A stretch of DNA of 64,000 bases from Telopea speciosissima (taxonomy: Eukaryota > Streptophyta > Magnoliopsida > Proteales > Proteaceae): NCBI RefSeq assembly GCF_018873765.1, contig NC_057926.1, forward strand, positions 54,945,378 through 55,009,377. Reading direction: 5' to 3'. The translations under genes were made by a program, and so were the position numbers. Position 1 is the stretch's first letter; every line of letters begins with the position of its first letter. The notes beneath the pieces are model-generated. The model worked only from the letters and a program-made list of their open reading frames with translations. It ran no database searches and was not told the DNA's origin. This document shows, in pieces, positions 21,607 through 34,911 of the stretch.

Positions 21607-23293
21607 TAAATAGTATATTTAATACGAAAATAAAAGGCTACTAGACTTCGTGAAGCTTGCGCTAAGACACGAAATGGGAGAAATAACCGCCTCGCCCCAA
21701 GAAATGAAAAATTCCCACACTTGTTGGATGCCCCCATGCATTCTCTCATTGGCCAGACTACCTCTGTCCAACCCTGTTATAGACCTATTGCAGAGGGATG
21801 ACGAAATAGACATGGAATGATTCTTTTAACTATATTTGATGCAGGCCCAGGCCTGCATGCCAAACTAAGCCAAGACCACGATTCAAATCGGTTCAAACTA
21901 TACCACATCATCAAGGTCGATTTACACCTTGTCATGTGGATTTGACTTCAAGAAGACCTCTAACCGATGGCAAGCTGCCCTTAGCCGATTTCTATAATTC
22001 ATTACCTTCACATTCCTATATTTTAGGAATTGGAAAATCTATCTAAGAGGTATCGGTTTTAAAGGAAAGACAATCTAATAGAGTTGGGTTTTGGGAAGAA
22101 TTGATTAATGAGATCTCTCCTTGTTTTATTTCTTTCCTATATTTTAGTAAGGCTTTTGTTGATTAGAATATCAACAAAAGAGAAGACGCCACATGGACAA
22201 CAACCTTGCATAGTTTTGACTTTTGAGAGTTCTCCCTCCTTGGGAAGAATTTTGAGGAGAGAGAGAGAGAAATTCTTTAATTTAGTTTTTATTAATTTTG
22301 GTATTTCTAATTGTCAAGGAGTGTAGCTTAGATTAGGATTAACTTTTCCTTTATTTTATGATGTAAATTTTGATTTAATTGTAGTCGTAGGATAGAATGC
22401 AATTAATGCTTGCAAATTAGATTTTATTTTTCTTTCTATGCTCATTCAATAGTGTAAATAGGAGAATATTGTGGTGAATGCACTCTATGTCTTTTCATTA
22501 TCAGTGAAGGTATATATATATACAAGTATAGATGGAGAAATTCTCTCCCTAATCTAAGGTAATTGATCCCTTTATAAAAGGGAACTGGATATACAAGGTA
22601 TGAATGTAAAGATGGAAGGATATAGTTGTACATGATACAGGATAAGGATGTACAGGTGGAAGGATAAGTCTGTACAGCTAAGTGAAACGGTAATAAATAG
22701 TGACAAATTGATTAAAGAAATTTTATTCAGTTGAATATTGTGGAACTTTGTAGTGTTATACCTTATAACCTTAGAAAGTTACATTGCTTCCTTGAAAAGT
22801 TGTAAATCTTCATGTATCCTTAAAGAGTCATGTTAAACCCTTTAAAATGCCTTCTTGACTCTCCCGATCCATATCTCATAATTTTCTAAATATTGACTTC
22901 CATACCATTTTATTAAAGCTTAGTTTTGCGACATGGTAAAACCGTCTTGGCCTGCAATTAATTTCACAACTTAAAGCATGGGAAAAGAGAGGGAGAATGA
23001 TTTGTGATGTACGCTATTGCCATAGTCCAAACTCGACAGTTTGCATTATTCTCTCATTAAAGAATCCCTAATTTCATCTTTATTTATCAATAATATATAT
23101 AAATCAGAAATATCTACAGAAACATTATTTGATGTAGTTTTTGTTGACTCTATTACAATATTTGATTTTAGAACGTGGGATCCAATTCATCAACAATAAG
23201 AATCAAACTAAAATTTTGAGAACTATAGATTACATGAGTTAATATCCTATATAACTTATTAGTAACTCAAGTTTGGTTTCCATTTTTCCTTGT
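21607..23293. other. Non-coding unit-start segment, copy 2, with left border
   Basis: This copy shows the left border missing from unit 1. Positions 21607-21828 precede the segment seen at position 1. The border part recurs at 43432 and 59828. It has a 64-codon minus-strand ORF (21619-21813) that repeats in all copies but has no domain I recognise. It may belong to an old retroelement. Confidence 0.6.
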
Positions 23294-23399
23294 TCAAAGA
23301 GTCAACTTCATTGGTCGTATCATCTCATTATCCTCATGGTCCAAAATCTGCATAAATGAGAAACAAAAGATTAGTAAGAGATTATATAACTAACAAAGA

Positions 23400-23586
23400 C
23401 AGAGGGTGGGACTTGGTGCAACGGTATATAATTAAGGTTGCTCCATTGTGATCAAATGGTCACGGTTCGAGTCGAAACAGTTTCGTGTAAAAGCAGGGAT
23501 AAAGTTGCATGCATTATGATCCTCCCAAACCTATATGTGATGGGAGTCTCGTGCATTAAATACGCTTTTTTTTTTTTTTTTTTATT
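23400..23586 (+). mobile_element. Au-like SINE in intron 2 of A2
   Basis: Orthologous to 1572-1763. Target duplications are at 23382-23399 and 23587-23604. Small deletions in and after the B box (GGTTCGAGTCGAAACAG) distinguish this copy. Confidence 0.83.
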
Positions 23587-25293
23587 TTATATAAGTAACC
23601 AAGAGGATATCCATGATTAAAGAAGCTTACATGACAATGGTAGACATATCCAGGTGCAGCAGTGACATTGAAGGGATATGTTGTATTGGTCTCCACCATA
23701 TTAAACTTGACAACCACAGTAGTTTGATATCCAGGCTCTATCTTCACTACATTCTTCCATGTCTTCTCATAGTTAGGGATTGTTAACAATTGCCCAATCG
23801 CATAGTCTGTCACGTTGCATGCAATTGCATCGTTCTTTGCTGTCATACAATCGGAGAACGTAGTTTCATTTACCAACTCTTGAACCTTGATTGCCTGGAA
23901 GGTGGCTAAATGGATGTGGAGTGGGTGATTATCTGGGGTCAAGTTGATCACCTCCCAAACCTCGCTGGTACCGGATCTCGGAGTTTCCGTCACCGGATCC
24001 GAGAAGCTTTTCCCATTAATATAGAGATGGGTTGGGTTTTCGGTAGCACTATCATACTCATACAACACGATATACCTCTTCTGCACTGCACCTTCACTTG
24101 TTGCTACCGGATAATTCACTAGGCTTTTTGGGATTTTTGAATTATCGGGGCGGGTCGGATTACCCGATGCAATGATGAACTTCATGACGTTTCCGCTCAG
24201 CTGGTCTACCGGGCTGCCTGTCGGGTACGGGTAAGGTGCAGTATTGGTTAAGATAGACTCATTGGTTTGAGAAGGTGAGAAGTCAATTACAACATCGGCA
24301 ATCTCAGCGGGGGGCTAGGAGAATACTCTGAGTCTGGACTGGGGAGTTGAGGTATGATGAATCAGATCCTATTTGGACGAATGGGAGGCCATTGGATAAG
24401 GAGAAGTTAAAGTATCTTGCATTGGCGGCATTGATGATCCTAAAACGGTACTTCCTTCGTTGGACCTTAAGATATGGCCAAGCCTTACCGTTAACTATAA
24501 TGGCATCACCAAAATATTCTGGTTGCCATTGTGGGTGAATGGAGGGGTTATCACCAGTTGAGTTGATGTAGATGGATCCATTTTTGAAGAAGCTTCGATC
24601 GATGATCATCAAGTGCCGATCAAACTCTGATCCAGATGGGAGGTTCAAAGGGTTTTCTACTTTTGGATCACGGATGACGTAAGGCCCAATCAGGCCTGCT
24701 AAGAGGTTGACACGTGTTAATCCAAGTGCATGATCATGGTACCATAAGTTACCGGCAGCTTGGACGTTTGGGTATGTGTAGGTTGCTTGGGTCCATTGAG
24801 AGCCGGTATCATTGAAATTGGAGGTGAACCAGGAAAGTGGGTGACCGTCGTCTTGTGGTGGATGGACGCCACCATGGAGATGGACAACCGTTGGAACTCC
24901 ACCATTCTTAGGGATGGCAGTGGTGATGGTGTGGTCCCATGAGAAGATGTGGTTTTGAGGAAGGTGATTCTCCCATGTCACTGATGTTGGCACCTGTTTC
25001 AAGGCCTCGATCACTGGTCCAGGTATGGTTGCCTCCTCTGCCGATGTACCATATGCGAAGACTGTTGTTTTAGGTAAATCACGGTGGAATTTCTGCATGA
25101 GCATGAAAAAACCAAATACTATTAATACGTGATTGATCTTAATTTAACGCATACCATAAGTGGAATTTTTTCACTATCAAATACAAGCTTCCTTTGTAAA
25201 GATGTCGCTCGCTTGTTAAAGACTTGGGTAGAACTCATCCTTAATGTCTAGCCATTAAAGAAAAAGGTTCCTAAATACCTAGGAAAATTATTT

Positions 25294-25468
25294 CCTCCAG
25301 TTCTCTGCCCGGCCTAGTTCTCCAGTGCCTCTAATAAATTTATTTTTTTTTGGGGGGGGGGGGTTGTGGTTGACTCAACCCAAGCAGTGTTCGGGTAGGG
25401 GTAGGGTGGTCATTGCGCCCCCCTCTCGTTAGAGGCACTGGGGAACTAGCCGGGCATGGAACTGGAGG
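25294..25468. mobile_element. Foldback MITE in A2 intron 1
   Basis: Orthologous to 3470-3638. The central G run is longer (about 12) than in A1. Confidence 0.72.
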
Positions 25469-25719
25469 GGATAAAGATTATATAATTCTCTATATCGAAC
25501 TATTCACATCCGATGTGAGATTATTACTTTGGTCTTCTGCGTGGAACCCCAACAATGCATAAGTACGAGAATTCTTGCATCCATCCATAAGCGGTGCATG
25601 ATGGAATGCAATTCTAGCTCTTTTGCTTTAAATGATTATTAAAATCTAATTTATGATGGATGCAATAAGATTATTTCTTTTGAAATCTTTATCACCTAAA
25701 TTAAACTAGGTGCATGTGT

Positions 25720-25831
25720 GCACGTAAATATGAGAGGCAATCATATGTCCATTTTTGCCATTTAAAGGGGATGAGGGGTATTTATGAAAACAAAACTGAC
25801 ATGTGGTTGCCTCTCAAATGTACGTACGTGC
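25720..25831. mobile_element. Small inverted-repeat element in A2 intron 1
   Basis: Orthologous to 3900-4011. The neighbouring palindrome is shortened here to tgcatgtgtgca. Confidence 0.55.
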
Positions 25832-26431
25832 AAATGATATCCATTTTCAACTTCTAGGGGGTGCTGAGGGGTGGTTTTTGTAAGGATTAGCTAGAAGAGG
25901 AAGAATTTATATACCCATGTCTTCTCGAACATGCCTATGGTGAGATTTCCAGGTGCTGGTGAGCTGCGGTGTTGCATTGAATAACCAGAGAGCTTTGGAA
26001 TTTGGGGGAGCTCATCAACATACATTTGCAGAGAAGCAGAAACTTGGTGAAGGGTTGCATCAGTCACCGGAGTTTCCGCAGCGGTTGACGGTACTGGGGT
26101 GAGCGCTCCACCACAAATCAGCACGATTAACACTACAAAGATTGATAATAATCTGTTATCCCCCATTCTTGTAGACTTGAAGTGTTGATTTGTCTGTAAA
26201 CAGAAAGCCAAAGTAAAACAAGTCAGTTTATGGAATGGATATACGGAAGTCATTAAATTGGGTTAAGGCACTACTGTGAGAGAGAAGGTCCCTTGTATAA
26301 GCACCCTTGTTTCGAATCAAACTAACCTTAATTTGGGAATGAAAATTATCCAGAGAAAAGAAAAGAATGGATGAGACAAGGCGTGTGGTGGGCAACAAGA
26401 TTGATGATGAATTGGCCATACTACTCACCCC

Positions 26432-26443
26432 TATATATATATA
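26432..26443 (-). promoter_or_regulatory. TATA box of gene A2
   Basis: TATATATATA run in the same position as in A1, about 270 nt upstream of the A2 start codon, with the same candidate 5'-UTR intron in between. Confidence 0.55.
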
Positions 26444-29400
26444 ATCGAGCAATGACTACTAATTGCAACATTCCTTGACCACATGCAAAGTCTCCTATTT
26501 CAAACCCAAAGCCGCGTGCAGGCGCAATTCAAATTGGCTGCCTAAGCAAGCAATATGGTGGGTTTTTAGTTGAATCCATCAAACAAATTGGTTTAGTTTG
26601 CAACTTCACCAGATTGTCCCTTCCCTTGCGATCATTAGAAATGTTTAAATTAATAAAATGGTGGAAAGCTAGTAGGGTTACTTTTAAGTAAGTGGAAAAA
26701 TTTCTACCTTTGTCTTCTCATTCTTCTCCGGCCTCCATCTTCTTTACGTGGGTGCGGGAGTGGGTGTGTGTGGACAAGAGAGGATCCAAATTGTGTTTGG
26801 TTTCTTAGGTGACATTACCTAATTAAGAGTCCAATCAATACACTGAATGAAGAGGGTTCATAAACATACCTTGATTAAGATCAGTTTGAATGCATGGATT
26901 CTCTCTTAAATTCTCTTATTAAGGATTTGTATGAACCAAAGAAATTAAGAGCCTTTGTGCTTTTCTACTTCCCTAGTTCGATCTTTTTTTTCTCTTTCCT
27001 AAAAGGTTGTCTGGGTTAAATAAAATTAGGAAGAAAAATGGGGGAAAAGGAGCCCCACTTCAGCGGTTCTGCACTTTGAAGTTACAGTCCTAGACGCGTA
27101 TATCTTTAATATTGTTTGTTAAAGCCTAGCTATTCAGCTATTAGTTAATGTATTGACGAACACAGTGGGTTAATCTCACTGCCCACCATTTCTAAGGAGC
27201 TAAATTACAGTGCCAAAATAATAATAGAGACAGAGATTTATATCTGTTCGTTTATATTAGGGCATCTTATACCCCAAGCCAATAGTGGATAACTAAATAA
27301 TATATAAATGTGGAGAAAAAAAAGAGACCCACATATTTTATAAAGAGAGGAGAAAAAAACTGTGAAAGGCAAGTACACACTGGAAACATGTATTTCTTTT
27401 TCTCATAATATATATGCAGTAACTCTAATCTTAGCAAAGTGTTGAGGGTACAATGTCTTGTATTCAGTCGCATACACTTGTGTGCTGATTCCAAAGGGTT
27501 GTTAAGAGGTCGTAAGACCTGAAAAGCTACATGGGTATTTTGGTAATATGTATCTATGTAGTGTTTCACTATATATTTATAGCAAGATGATTTTCTCTAA
27601 AAGAATCTAAGAGAGATGTGAGGAGGAATGGTTATAATCTATTCTCCATCAATACTGATGCAGATCTCATCTCACCGTGGATGAAGTAATTAAACAATCT
27701 TGTCAAATCACGTAAATCATTGTATACATTATATGATTGACGTTTACCATTTCAATTATTTTCTTCGTCAATTTACATTCTTGGTTTTTTTGTTTTTTAA
27801 CAAGTAATTGGTGGGATAGACTTTCCTCTTTTAATTATTCTTCTCCTTTCTCCACATTGAATCAAAATTCTTAAGTTTGGAATTTGCTAGCTTTTTGACT
27901 GGCTCTTTTTCCGTCTGAACCATTTGAGAGTCTTATGATCTTGTTTGAAAAGAAAGCTATACAGCTGGTTCTAAAGCTATATACCTCTCTTAGGTTGCAC
28001 GCTATGAAACCGTTCAAGACGTCATTGAAGATGTCATTGTAATTAATAAAGATGTTCTTTTTATCATTTTGATGTTGGCCTTGAATATCTAGAAGTTTAA
28101 TTAAATAAAAAATTGCTCCTTTTGGCGTTTGGACCTTTGAAGGCATGAAAGAATCCTATTAATCCATCCAAATTTGACTATCTGTTATTATCATCTTAAT
28201 TTGTCTGTCTGTCAATTTTCTCAATTCCTCCAATAAAAGGAGGTGGACTCCACTTGAACAGTATATTCGGGCAAGGGGTAAGGTAGTCATTTCTATCCCT
28301 CATTAAATGTAATTGAGGAAATTGAGGAGCAGACAAATTGAGCGGCTAAAGATTCGTGGGTGTAAACCTCCGACTTTGATGTTGCAAGTCAATCAGTTAC
28401 CCTTTTTGTTTTTGTTTATGAAAATACTTAGAAGGGATTACATGTTTACACGTGAAAGGTAGGCTCGATCTAATCATTACATCTAATTCATAACTAACTC
28501 AATATTATATTTCAACATGTGTCTAAACATCCATGGAGGAAGGTTTTAAATTCCATTTTATTCTTAGAATGGAGATTTTTAAAGGGTTATTTTGGGATCT
28601 ATTTCTTGGTCTTTTATGCATACGTTTAAGTTAACTAATTGTGTGGTGGATATCTTGGTTAACAAAGCCATTTTTGAAATATTCAGGTCATATCGCACTT
28701 TTGGTTTTTTAAGTTTTAATTGGTTTTTTATTGCTGATGGCAATGTCGTAGGTGAGGGATGTAGTCAATTTAGATTTGAGGTGGATGTTGATGGTTATGC
28801 CGAAGGTCATCCCGTAGATGTGTCTTCCTTATATTGTATTGGTTTGGGTTCATTTAGACTTTATCTTTGTAAAATTTTCATATTAATATATCTTTTGTTG
28901 ATCTTTAGAAATTTTTTTTTTAACAATTATTTTTAGGAGAAAGTTTTCCTTCACCATAACATCCTCGGGTTCACAAACCTATATAGGATTTTAACATGTT
29001 TCGCAAAATGCCATTCTCAATACTCTCCCGCAAGCATCTGAAGACCCATGATGAATGAATTCCTATTCACCATATGGCTAAGGAAAACCCAGTCCAATTT
29101 TTTGAGTCAGCTTAAAAGGGTTTTATTTAAAAGTGAATGGCAGTTATGCCAATTTTTTTTAGGAATTTTATCCTCTCAAGGGGCAGTGTACTGACCCGAC
29201 GTTCTTAGAGTTTTAAACCTGTCAACTGCAATGATCACCATTGGATACACTTTAAATGTGCAGTAAAAATCCTTTTTTTTTTTTTTTTTTTTTTTTTGTT
29301 ATTCAATATATTGTTGCCCTTAGATGTTATCAAAAAGCCAAACACCAAGAAGCTTTTTAAGAACCAAATACACATTACATTTTTAATGCTCACACCTGCT

Positions 29401-29873
29401 TCAACGTACTAGATGATATTCAACTTAATTTTTGAGCACCTCCATTTTTCCAATTAACAGATTTCATTCTTCCAATAGCTGAAATGTGTGGAGAAATTAT
29501 TTAGAGTTGGACGAGAGCTATAGAAAGAACCAACGCTTTTCTATTTTGCAAGCACATTGTTAGGTGTCAAATTAAACCTGGTGAGGGGTTAAGAGGGATC
29601 CACATGAACCTAGTGTGAAGACACTGTTCTTGGATTGATTCAGATGGCCAAGTTTTGTTCATTCAGATGTTGTCTGGGGTGCCTAAGAAAGACCGAGATA
29701 TTGGTTCCTTTGAATAGAAATTTTATCTTTGGAATTAGTTGATTGTTTTAAGTTTTCTGCTAATGGCAATGCCAAAGGTGGAAGTTTAAAGATTTTAGTT
29801 AGTTTTTGCATTGTCTTAAAGTCTCTGCTGATGGCAATGCCGAATGTGGAGTTTCAGGTCAAGATTTAGCATT

Positions 29874-30029
29874 GGGGAAAGTTTTCGTACACGACCGTAT
29901 GCATGCACGGTTGTGTCCCCTCTCACAAAGAGTTGGAAAAGTCATAAACCCCCACCCATTAATTAATGCCATGAAACTCCCATCCTCGCACATGCATGGC
30001 TTACACAGCCATGTATGAAAACTTTCCGC
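29874..30029. mobile_element. Mutator-like MITE, copy 2
   Basis: Orthologous to 8050-8205. The TTTAGCATT duplication is at 29865-29873 and 30030-30038. Confidence 0.8.
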
Positions 30030-30147
30030 TTTAGCATTTATACTCTTGTATCTTATTATCTGGGTATGCGTGGATTCTGGTATTTATATTATTATAATCA
30101 TTTATTGACCGTATGTATACATGCAAATATATTATAAGAAAACAAAT

Positions 30148-30187
30148 GCAGCCCTAATAAAATAACTCGTTAGATTATTAGGGCTGC
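30148..30187. repeat. Perfect 13-bp stem-loop, copy 2
   Basis: Same GCAGCCCTAATAA stem as at 8324-8363. Confidence 0.6.
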
Positions 30188-30300
30188 CAACCGATGCATT
30201 CTTTTCTTCTTCTTTCTTCATTTTTTTTTAATTATTTTCAAATTTTTTTGGTCATGTGCCTTAACCTACGTGAGGTTTTCATGTAAGTTGCTTGCTATGG

Positions 30301-30490
30301 GGATCCAAATCCTCTACGGTGCGCTGCCCGTAGCGGCCTGTGCAGCGCAGATTGAGCCACGCGTGCAAAAATCGTCTTACCCCTGCCCAAACACCTTGCC
30401 CGAGCGGGGGTAAGGCAGTCATTGCGTGCACGGCCCAGTCTGCGCCGCATAGGCCGCTACGGGCAGTTGCACCGTAGACGATCTGAATTG
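30301..30490. mobile_element. GC-rich foldback MITE, copy 2
   Basis: Orthologous to 8477-8666. The TTGCTATGG duplication is at 30292-30300 and 30491-30499. Confidence 0.8.
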
Positions 30491-30565
30491 TTGCTATGGA
30501 GGATTTAGGTTAATAGAAAACCTACTATGGAGGGCACATGCCGGGATGTGTCTGGCACAGCCCAG

Positions 30566-31001
30566 TAGGGCTGTAAATGAATAACCGAAAATTCAAATTC
30601 GATCTGTATCCATATCCGTTTAGGGGCATCCGTATTCGATTAGAGATATCTGGAAAAAAAATCCAAATACTCCGATAAAAATCCGAATCCGAATACTTAA
30701 TTATAAAAAATTAAGTAAATAACGATCTTGAGGGTTTTTGAAGATTCAACAGGTTCTAGAATATGAGGAAAAGAGAACCATGATCTAAAACTATAGATTG
30801 AGAGTGAATTGAATCCACTAGGGGGAGGAAGGTTCGGGTTACACAAGGCAGAGGTGTAAACGGATGGTCGAAAATCCGAATTCGATCCGCATCCGAATCC
30901 ATCCAAATCCGTTTAGAGGTATCCGTATTCGATCAAAAAATATCCGAATCCGATTACATCTGATCCGTATCCAAGCCGAATCCGATCCGTTTATAGGCCT
31001 A
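30566..31001. mobile_element. hAT-type MITE, copy 2
   Basis: Orthologous to 8742-9175, with both 8-bp duplications intact (CAGCCCAG at 30558-30565 and 31002-31009). This copy proves the ends of the element. Confidence 0.88.
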
Positions 31002-31564
31002 CAGCCCAGCCATCGGATGCCTCATTGGACACTCATTGGGTGATGCCCTCCAAGGAGAGCAGCCCAATCTAACATTCTTAGAGAGAAGTTGAGTTTTCCA
31101 ACGAATGGGAGGCGATTGGATGAAAGTTACTATTAGAGAATGATCAAGTGGACAGTAATTGCACAAAATGTGAAAGCCAACTAAAGTCTTGCTTACGTTC
31201 TCTGTTTCACATATAAGTGATGCAATGAAGATGCTTACCGCCCATCGTCATGCCTTTAACACACTCGTATTAAGGGTATCTTGTATTACAACACAAGTTC
31301 TATTCAGAGCACTCATAGGATGCTATCAAGAAAAGCAGGCAAGGAGACTACAACAGGGGTTGCAAGGGGCATTGGAGATGGTATACGTAGAGCTACAAAT
31401 TTGGATAGATGGCGTGGTGTTGGGACTTATTCTAATGTTTATTAAATATTGTTGGGGTTGGTGGTGTCTTTTATTTTGCGGGTCTTTACAATTACTATCG
31501 GATATGTATTTATAATTGGGTAAGGTTTTGGGTTCATTAATATATGTACCGCTTTGGGATTTTT

Positions 31565-31894
31565 GGGTTCCTTACAAATTGTCTCCGTCGAAAAAATCTA
31601 AACACAAGTACTAAGAAATCACACTCTGAGGTGGAAAGTAGTGTAGAGAGTTTTTTTGAATTAACAAGAAATTTCTAATTCTCTTGGGTGAATGTAAGCA
31701 TTCATGTGAAGGAAAATCATTATATGGATGATTTTAGGGTTTTTGGATTCTCTACAAATTGTCTATGTTGGAAGAACCTAAACACATGTAAAGGGAAATC
31801 ACATTGTACGTGAGGTGGAAAGTGGTCTAGAATTTTTCTCTGAATTAGTGAACAATCTCTGATTCTCTTAGGGGAATATAAGCATTTATGTCGA
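31565..31894. repeat. Diverged tandem duplication, copy 2
   Basis: Same pair of related blocks as at 9735-10063. Confidence 0.62.
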
Positions 31895-32313
31895 ACCACG
31901 TTAAATTCCTCATGTTATATGTAGTTATATGCTTGAGTTCTTCCTTGTAATTGCACAATCGTCTCCAATAAAAGTGTCAAAAACTTTACCTTTGTTGAAG
32001 TCTTCGGATATTCAGATGACGGATGGGATTTTTTAAAACTTGAAAACTCCACTCCAAATTCTTTTTGTTGAGTGGATTTATATAAAACAAGGATCAATTG
32101 CGGCTGGGTTTACCCAAGGCCCAATCAATTGGGCCCTAAAATCGTCCTAAGTTCCTATATCAGGCCTTACCCTGAAACATTTATATATAAGCTGGGCTAG
32201 CTTGGTTGATGTCTACCCAGACTAAGACTTACCCAGGCCCAGTCCAAGCTTGGACCATAAACAATCCATTTTTAGAGAGAGAGAGAGAGAAGGGCGTATA
32301 ACAATTAATAGAT

Positions 32314-32328
32314 ATTTTATTTTTTGGT
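32314..32328 (-). mobile_element. 15-bp LINE-tail insertion, copy 2
   Basis: Orthologous to 10484-10498, between the two AACAATTAATASATAT repeats. Coordinates are good to within one or two bases. Confidence 0.55.
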
Positions 32329-32521
32329 AAAACAATTAATACATATTAAAGAATGAAAAGTATAACATACGTTAATTGTTGGAATGTATTCCAAGTCAAT
32401 TGCGTATTCTTGGGTGAGAATGCGAAATCAATCTAGAATGCATACCAAACACGGCCTAACTTTGGCTGCCTTATTCAATTTTGAGAAAGAAATTTTATTA
32501 GGACAGAGCTTCGGATGCTTT

Positions 32522-33081
32522 TCAAAGAACCATCTTCAATGGTCATATCATCTGGTTATCTTCATGGTCTAAAATCTGCATGTATGAAAAAACAAAACAA
32601 TTCAATCAAGAGATCTATGTGTTTAAGAGTACAAATTCATATATAAGTAACCCCTATATGAAGAGGATCCAGATCCTCTATCGTATGTTGCCTGAACGGT
32701 CTGAGCGGTGCAGACTGAGCTGCACGTGCAAAGACCGCCTTACCCCCACTGGGCCGCACAAGCCGCTACGGGCACCTGCGCCGTAGAGGATCTGAATTGC
32801 TAAGATGATTAGAAAGACTCACATGACAATGGTAGACATATCCAGGTGCAGCAGTAGCATTGAAAGGATATGTTGCATTAGTCTCCACCATATTAAATCT
32901 GACTATCGTAGTAGTTTGATATCCAGGTACTATCTTCACTACATTCTTCCATGTCTTCTCATTGTTAGGGATATTTAGCAATTCCCCACTTAAATGGGCT
33001 GTCACGTTACACCCAATTGCATCATTCTTCTGTGTCATCATACAATTTTTAAATGAATTAAGATCCACCAATTCCTGCACC
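32522..33081 (-). pseudogene. Gene B remnant B2: last exon and end of main exon
   Basis: Same structure as B1: last exon 32575-32522 with TGA at 32545-32543, and exon 2 fragment 33081-32823 joined at its 5' side to copia sequence. The shared nonsense codon and junction show that both lesions predate the unit 1/unit 2 duplication. Confidence 0.88.
32665..32799. mobile_element. Foldback MITE in intron 2 of B2 remnant
   Basis: Orthologous to 10833-10968. Confidence 0.73.
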
Positions 33082-33716
33082 CTCAGCTCTACTTGCCACG
33101 CCAACTGCCACATTTGACTCTACCTGGTATCCTGATTCAGGTGCAACACATCACCTGACTGCTGATTTAGAAAATATGAATGTCAACACTCCTTATACTG
33201 GTTTCGATCAAGTTAGAGTGGGTAATGGAGTAGGTTTGCCCATACATCATACTGGAACTTCTATATTTTCTACTCCTCCTCATTCTTTTACCGCCCACAG
33301 GTTGGTTTCCCTAACCCTTCTCCCTAACCTTTTCCCAACACCGCCACACCATCCGCCCACCACACATACCCCAACCCGACAACCCACTTCCCCTCTTATC
33401 CTCATCCTAACCCGCCACTTCTACCCACTCCCCATCCATCCACTGTTTTACCTTGGTACCCTGATACTGGTGCATTTCACCATGTAACTGCCTTTCTCGG
33501 ATTATTATCACATGTGACATGGATCAAACTATCTATAGTAACACAACTGGTTGGTCATCACATGCGGATTATACACGCTCTATTTTAGTCATCTAATATT
33601 GGTTTCCCATTCTTTGTATCACCCAATATTGGGTTACCTTGTTTAAATCTAATTGTATGTCATGTATATATATCCCTTTTGGGACTATGAATAAATTGAA
33701 GATCATTATTCACTCT
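33082..33716 (+). mobile_element. Ty1/copia fragments replacing the body of gene B, copy 2
   Basis: Orthologous to 11251-11884 and better preserved at the second protease site. One frame reads a proline-rich stretch, then STVLPWYPDTGAFHHVTAFL, while the first site WYPDSGATHHLT lies about 300 bp upstream in a different frame. Two protease starts in one short piece show that it is a composite of fragments. Confidence 0.77.
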
Positions 33717-34728
33717 AACAAGAGAGAAGGTGGTAGTGTAATATAGTATAAACAACCGTGTTTCGAATCAAACTAACCTTTAATTTGGGAATAAAAATTA
33801 TCCAGAGAAATAATGGATGAGACAAGGCGTGTGGTGAGCACAAGAATGATGATGTATTGGCCGTACTATTCAGCCTATTTATACTATTCAAGGGCCCATA
33901 GGTCAACAAAAAAAAAAAAAAGATTTAATTAAAATTTTTTTTAATAGAAAGAGGCTGCTTTGTTTAATCATGGTGTAAAATACATGGAAGGAGTATTAAG
34001 TATTAACAAACTCCGCAGTCCATGGAATGGAAATGGACTATACTTGTCGTATACGTAACCGACAGAGACCTCGTTGCCGAGAATCAACAAATCTATTTTC
34101 CTCCCTTAAAACATAAGAAAAAAATACATGAAGATAATTGATAATTTCACATATGGTGATCACATCATGCATGTTTACTTGAACACATGAAATATCCTAA
34201 CTAGCTATTTCAAACCCAAAGACGTGTGGGGGCGATTTTAGTTGAATCCATCTAACAAATTGAAACTTTAATTAAATTTTTTTAATATGCAACTGCACCA
34301 GATTGTCCCTTGCTTTGCAATCATTAGAAATGTTTAAATTGTCTAATCAAGTGGCTGATCATCTTTCCAAGTTGAAGTCATCTATTGGCTGGGAGGAATT
34401 CTCTTTTGAGTCTTTGCCCTCGAAGATCCAAGCCTGTATAGTTAGGGATCTCAGGGGATGCAGACATGCTCGTCTAACATGTAATTAAGAGATCTCTTTT
34501 TGTTTTGTGAGGGCCTGTTGTTTTGGCCTTCTGTTTTTTTTTTATTCTCTCTTTCCCTCTTTGATATTTTATTTAATATAAAGCTTTCCTTTTCCAGAAA
34601 AAAAAATGTTTAAATTAATAAAATTATGAACAACTAAGGTCAGTCCATTGAATTACAATTTTTGGAAAGAGTGGAAGGCTAGAGTTACTTTTAAGTAAGT
34701 GGAAAGCATGGATCTCTTAAATTCAATT
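33717..34728 (-). promoter_or_regulatory. Orphan LPR-type promoter, proximal part, copy 2
   Basis: Orthologous to 11885-12897, including the interrupting LINE tail. No coding exon lies downstream. Confidence 0.68.
34341..34603 (+). mobile_element. 5'-truncated LINE tail, copy 2
   Basis: Orthologous to 12508-12772. The AAATGTTTAAATT duplication is at 34328-34340 and 34604-34616. Confidence 0.85.
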
Positions 34729-34911
34729 ATTATGGAGGGGAAATTTTCATCAACACCCCTTCTGTTGGACCGTGGAATTAATACCACCCCACTAAAGACC
34801 AATATATCAATTTGAGCCCAAATACTAACGGAAATATCTGAGTAACAATTAAATAGTGATGTCACCATGTTAGTAATTTTGTAAAGTCAATGTCGCCCTT
34901 TTCATTACAAC

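Larger units (their letters stand above)
23294..26166 (-). pseudogene. LPR1: LPR1-type multicopper oxidase gene A2, exon-2 frameshift
   Basis: Exon 1 26166-25915 is open (84 codons) and exon 3 23347-23294 is intact. Exon 2 (25092-23631) is 1462 nt instead of 1461, because a run of five G's became six at 24309-24314. The frame shifts after LLAP and splits the exon into a 5' part with HLHGG and HDH and a 3' part with HPLHIH and HCH. Splice sites match A3. Without the shift the predicted protein would be an LPR1-like secreted ferroxidase. A homopolymer assembly error could explain the break. Confidence 0.88.
26444..32521. other. Spacer between A2 and the B2 remnant, no gene seen
   Basis: Near-identical copy of 4625-10689. 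The T run near 29273-29297 is longer than in unit 1. Short ORFs show no domains. Confidence 0.65.

Noticed and set aside
21619-21813. 64-codon minus-strand ORF at the unit border, present at every border
   Set aside because: No domain or promoter context; repetition follows from the tandem duplication. It may be an old retroelement piece, but this cannot be shown here.
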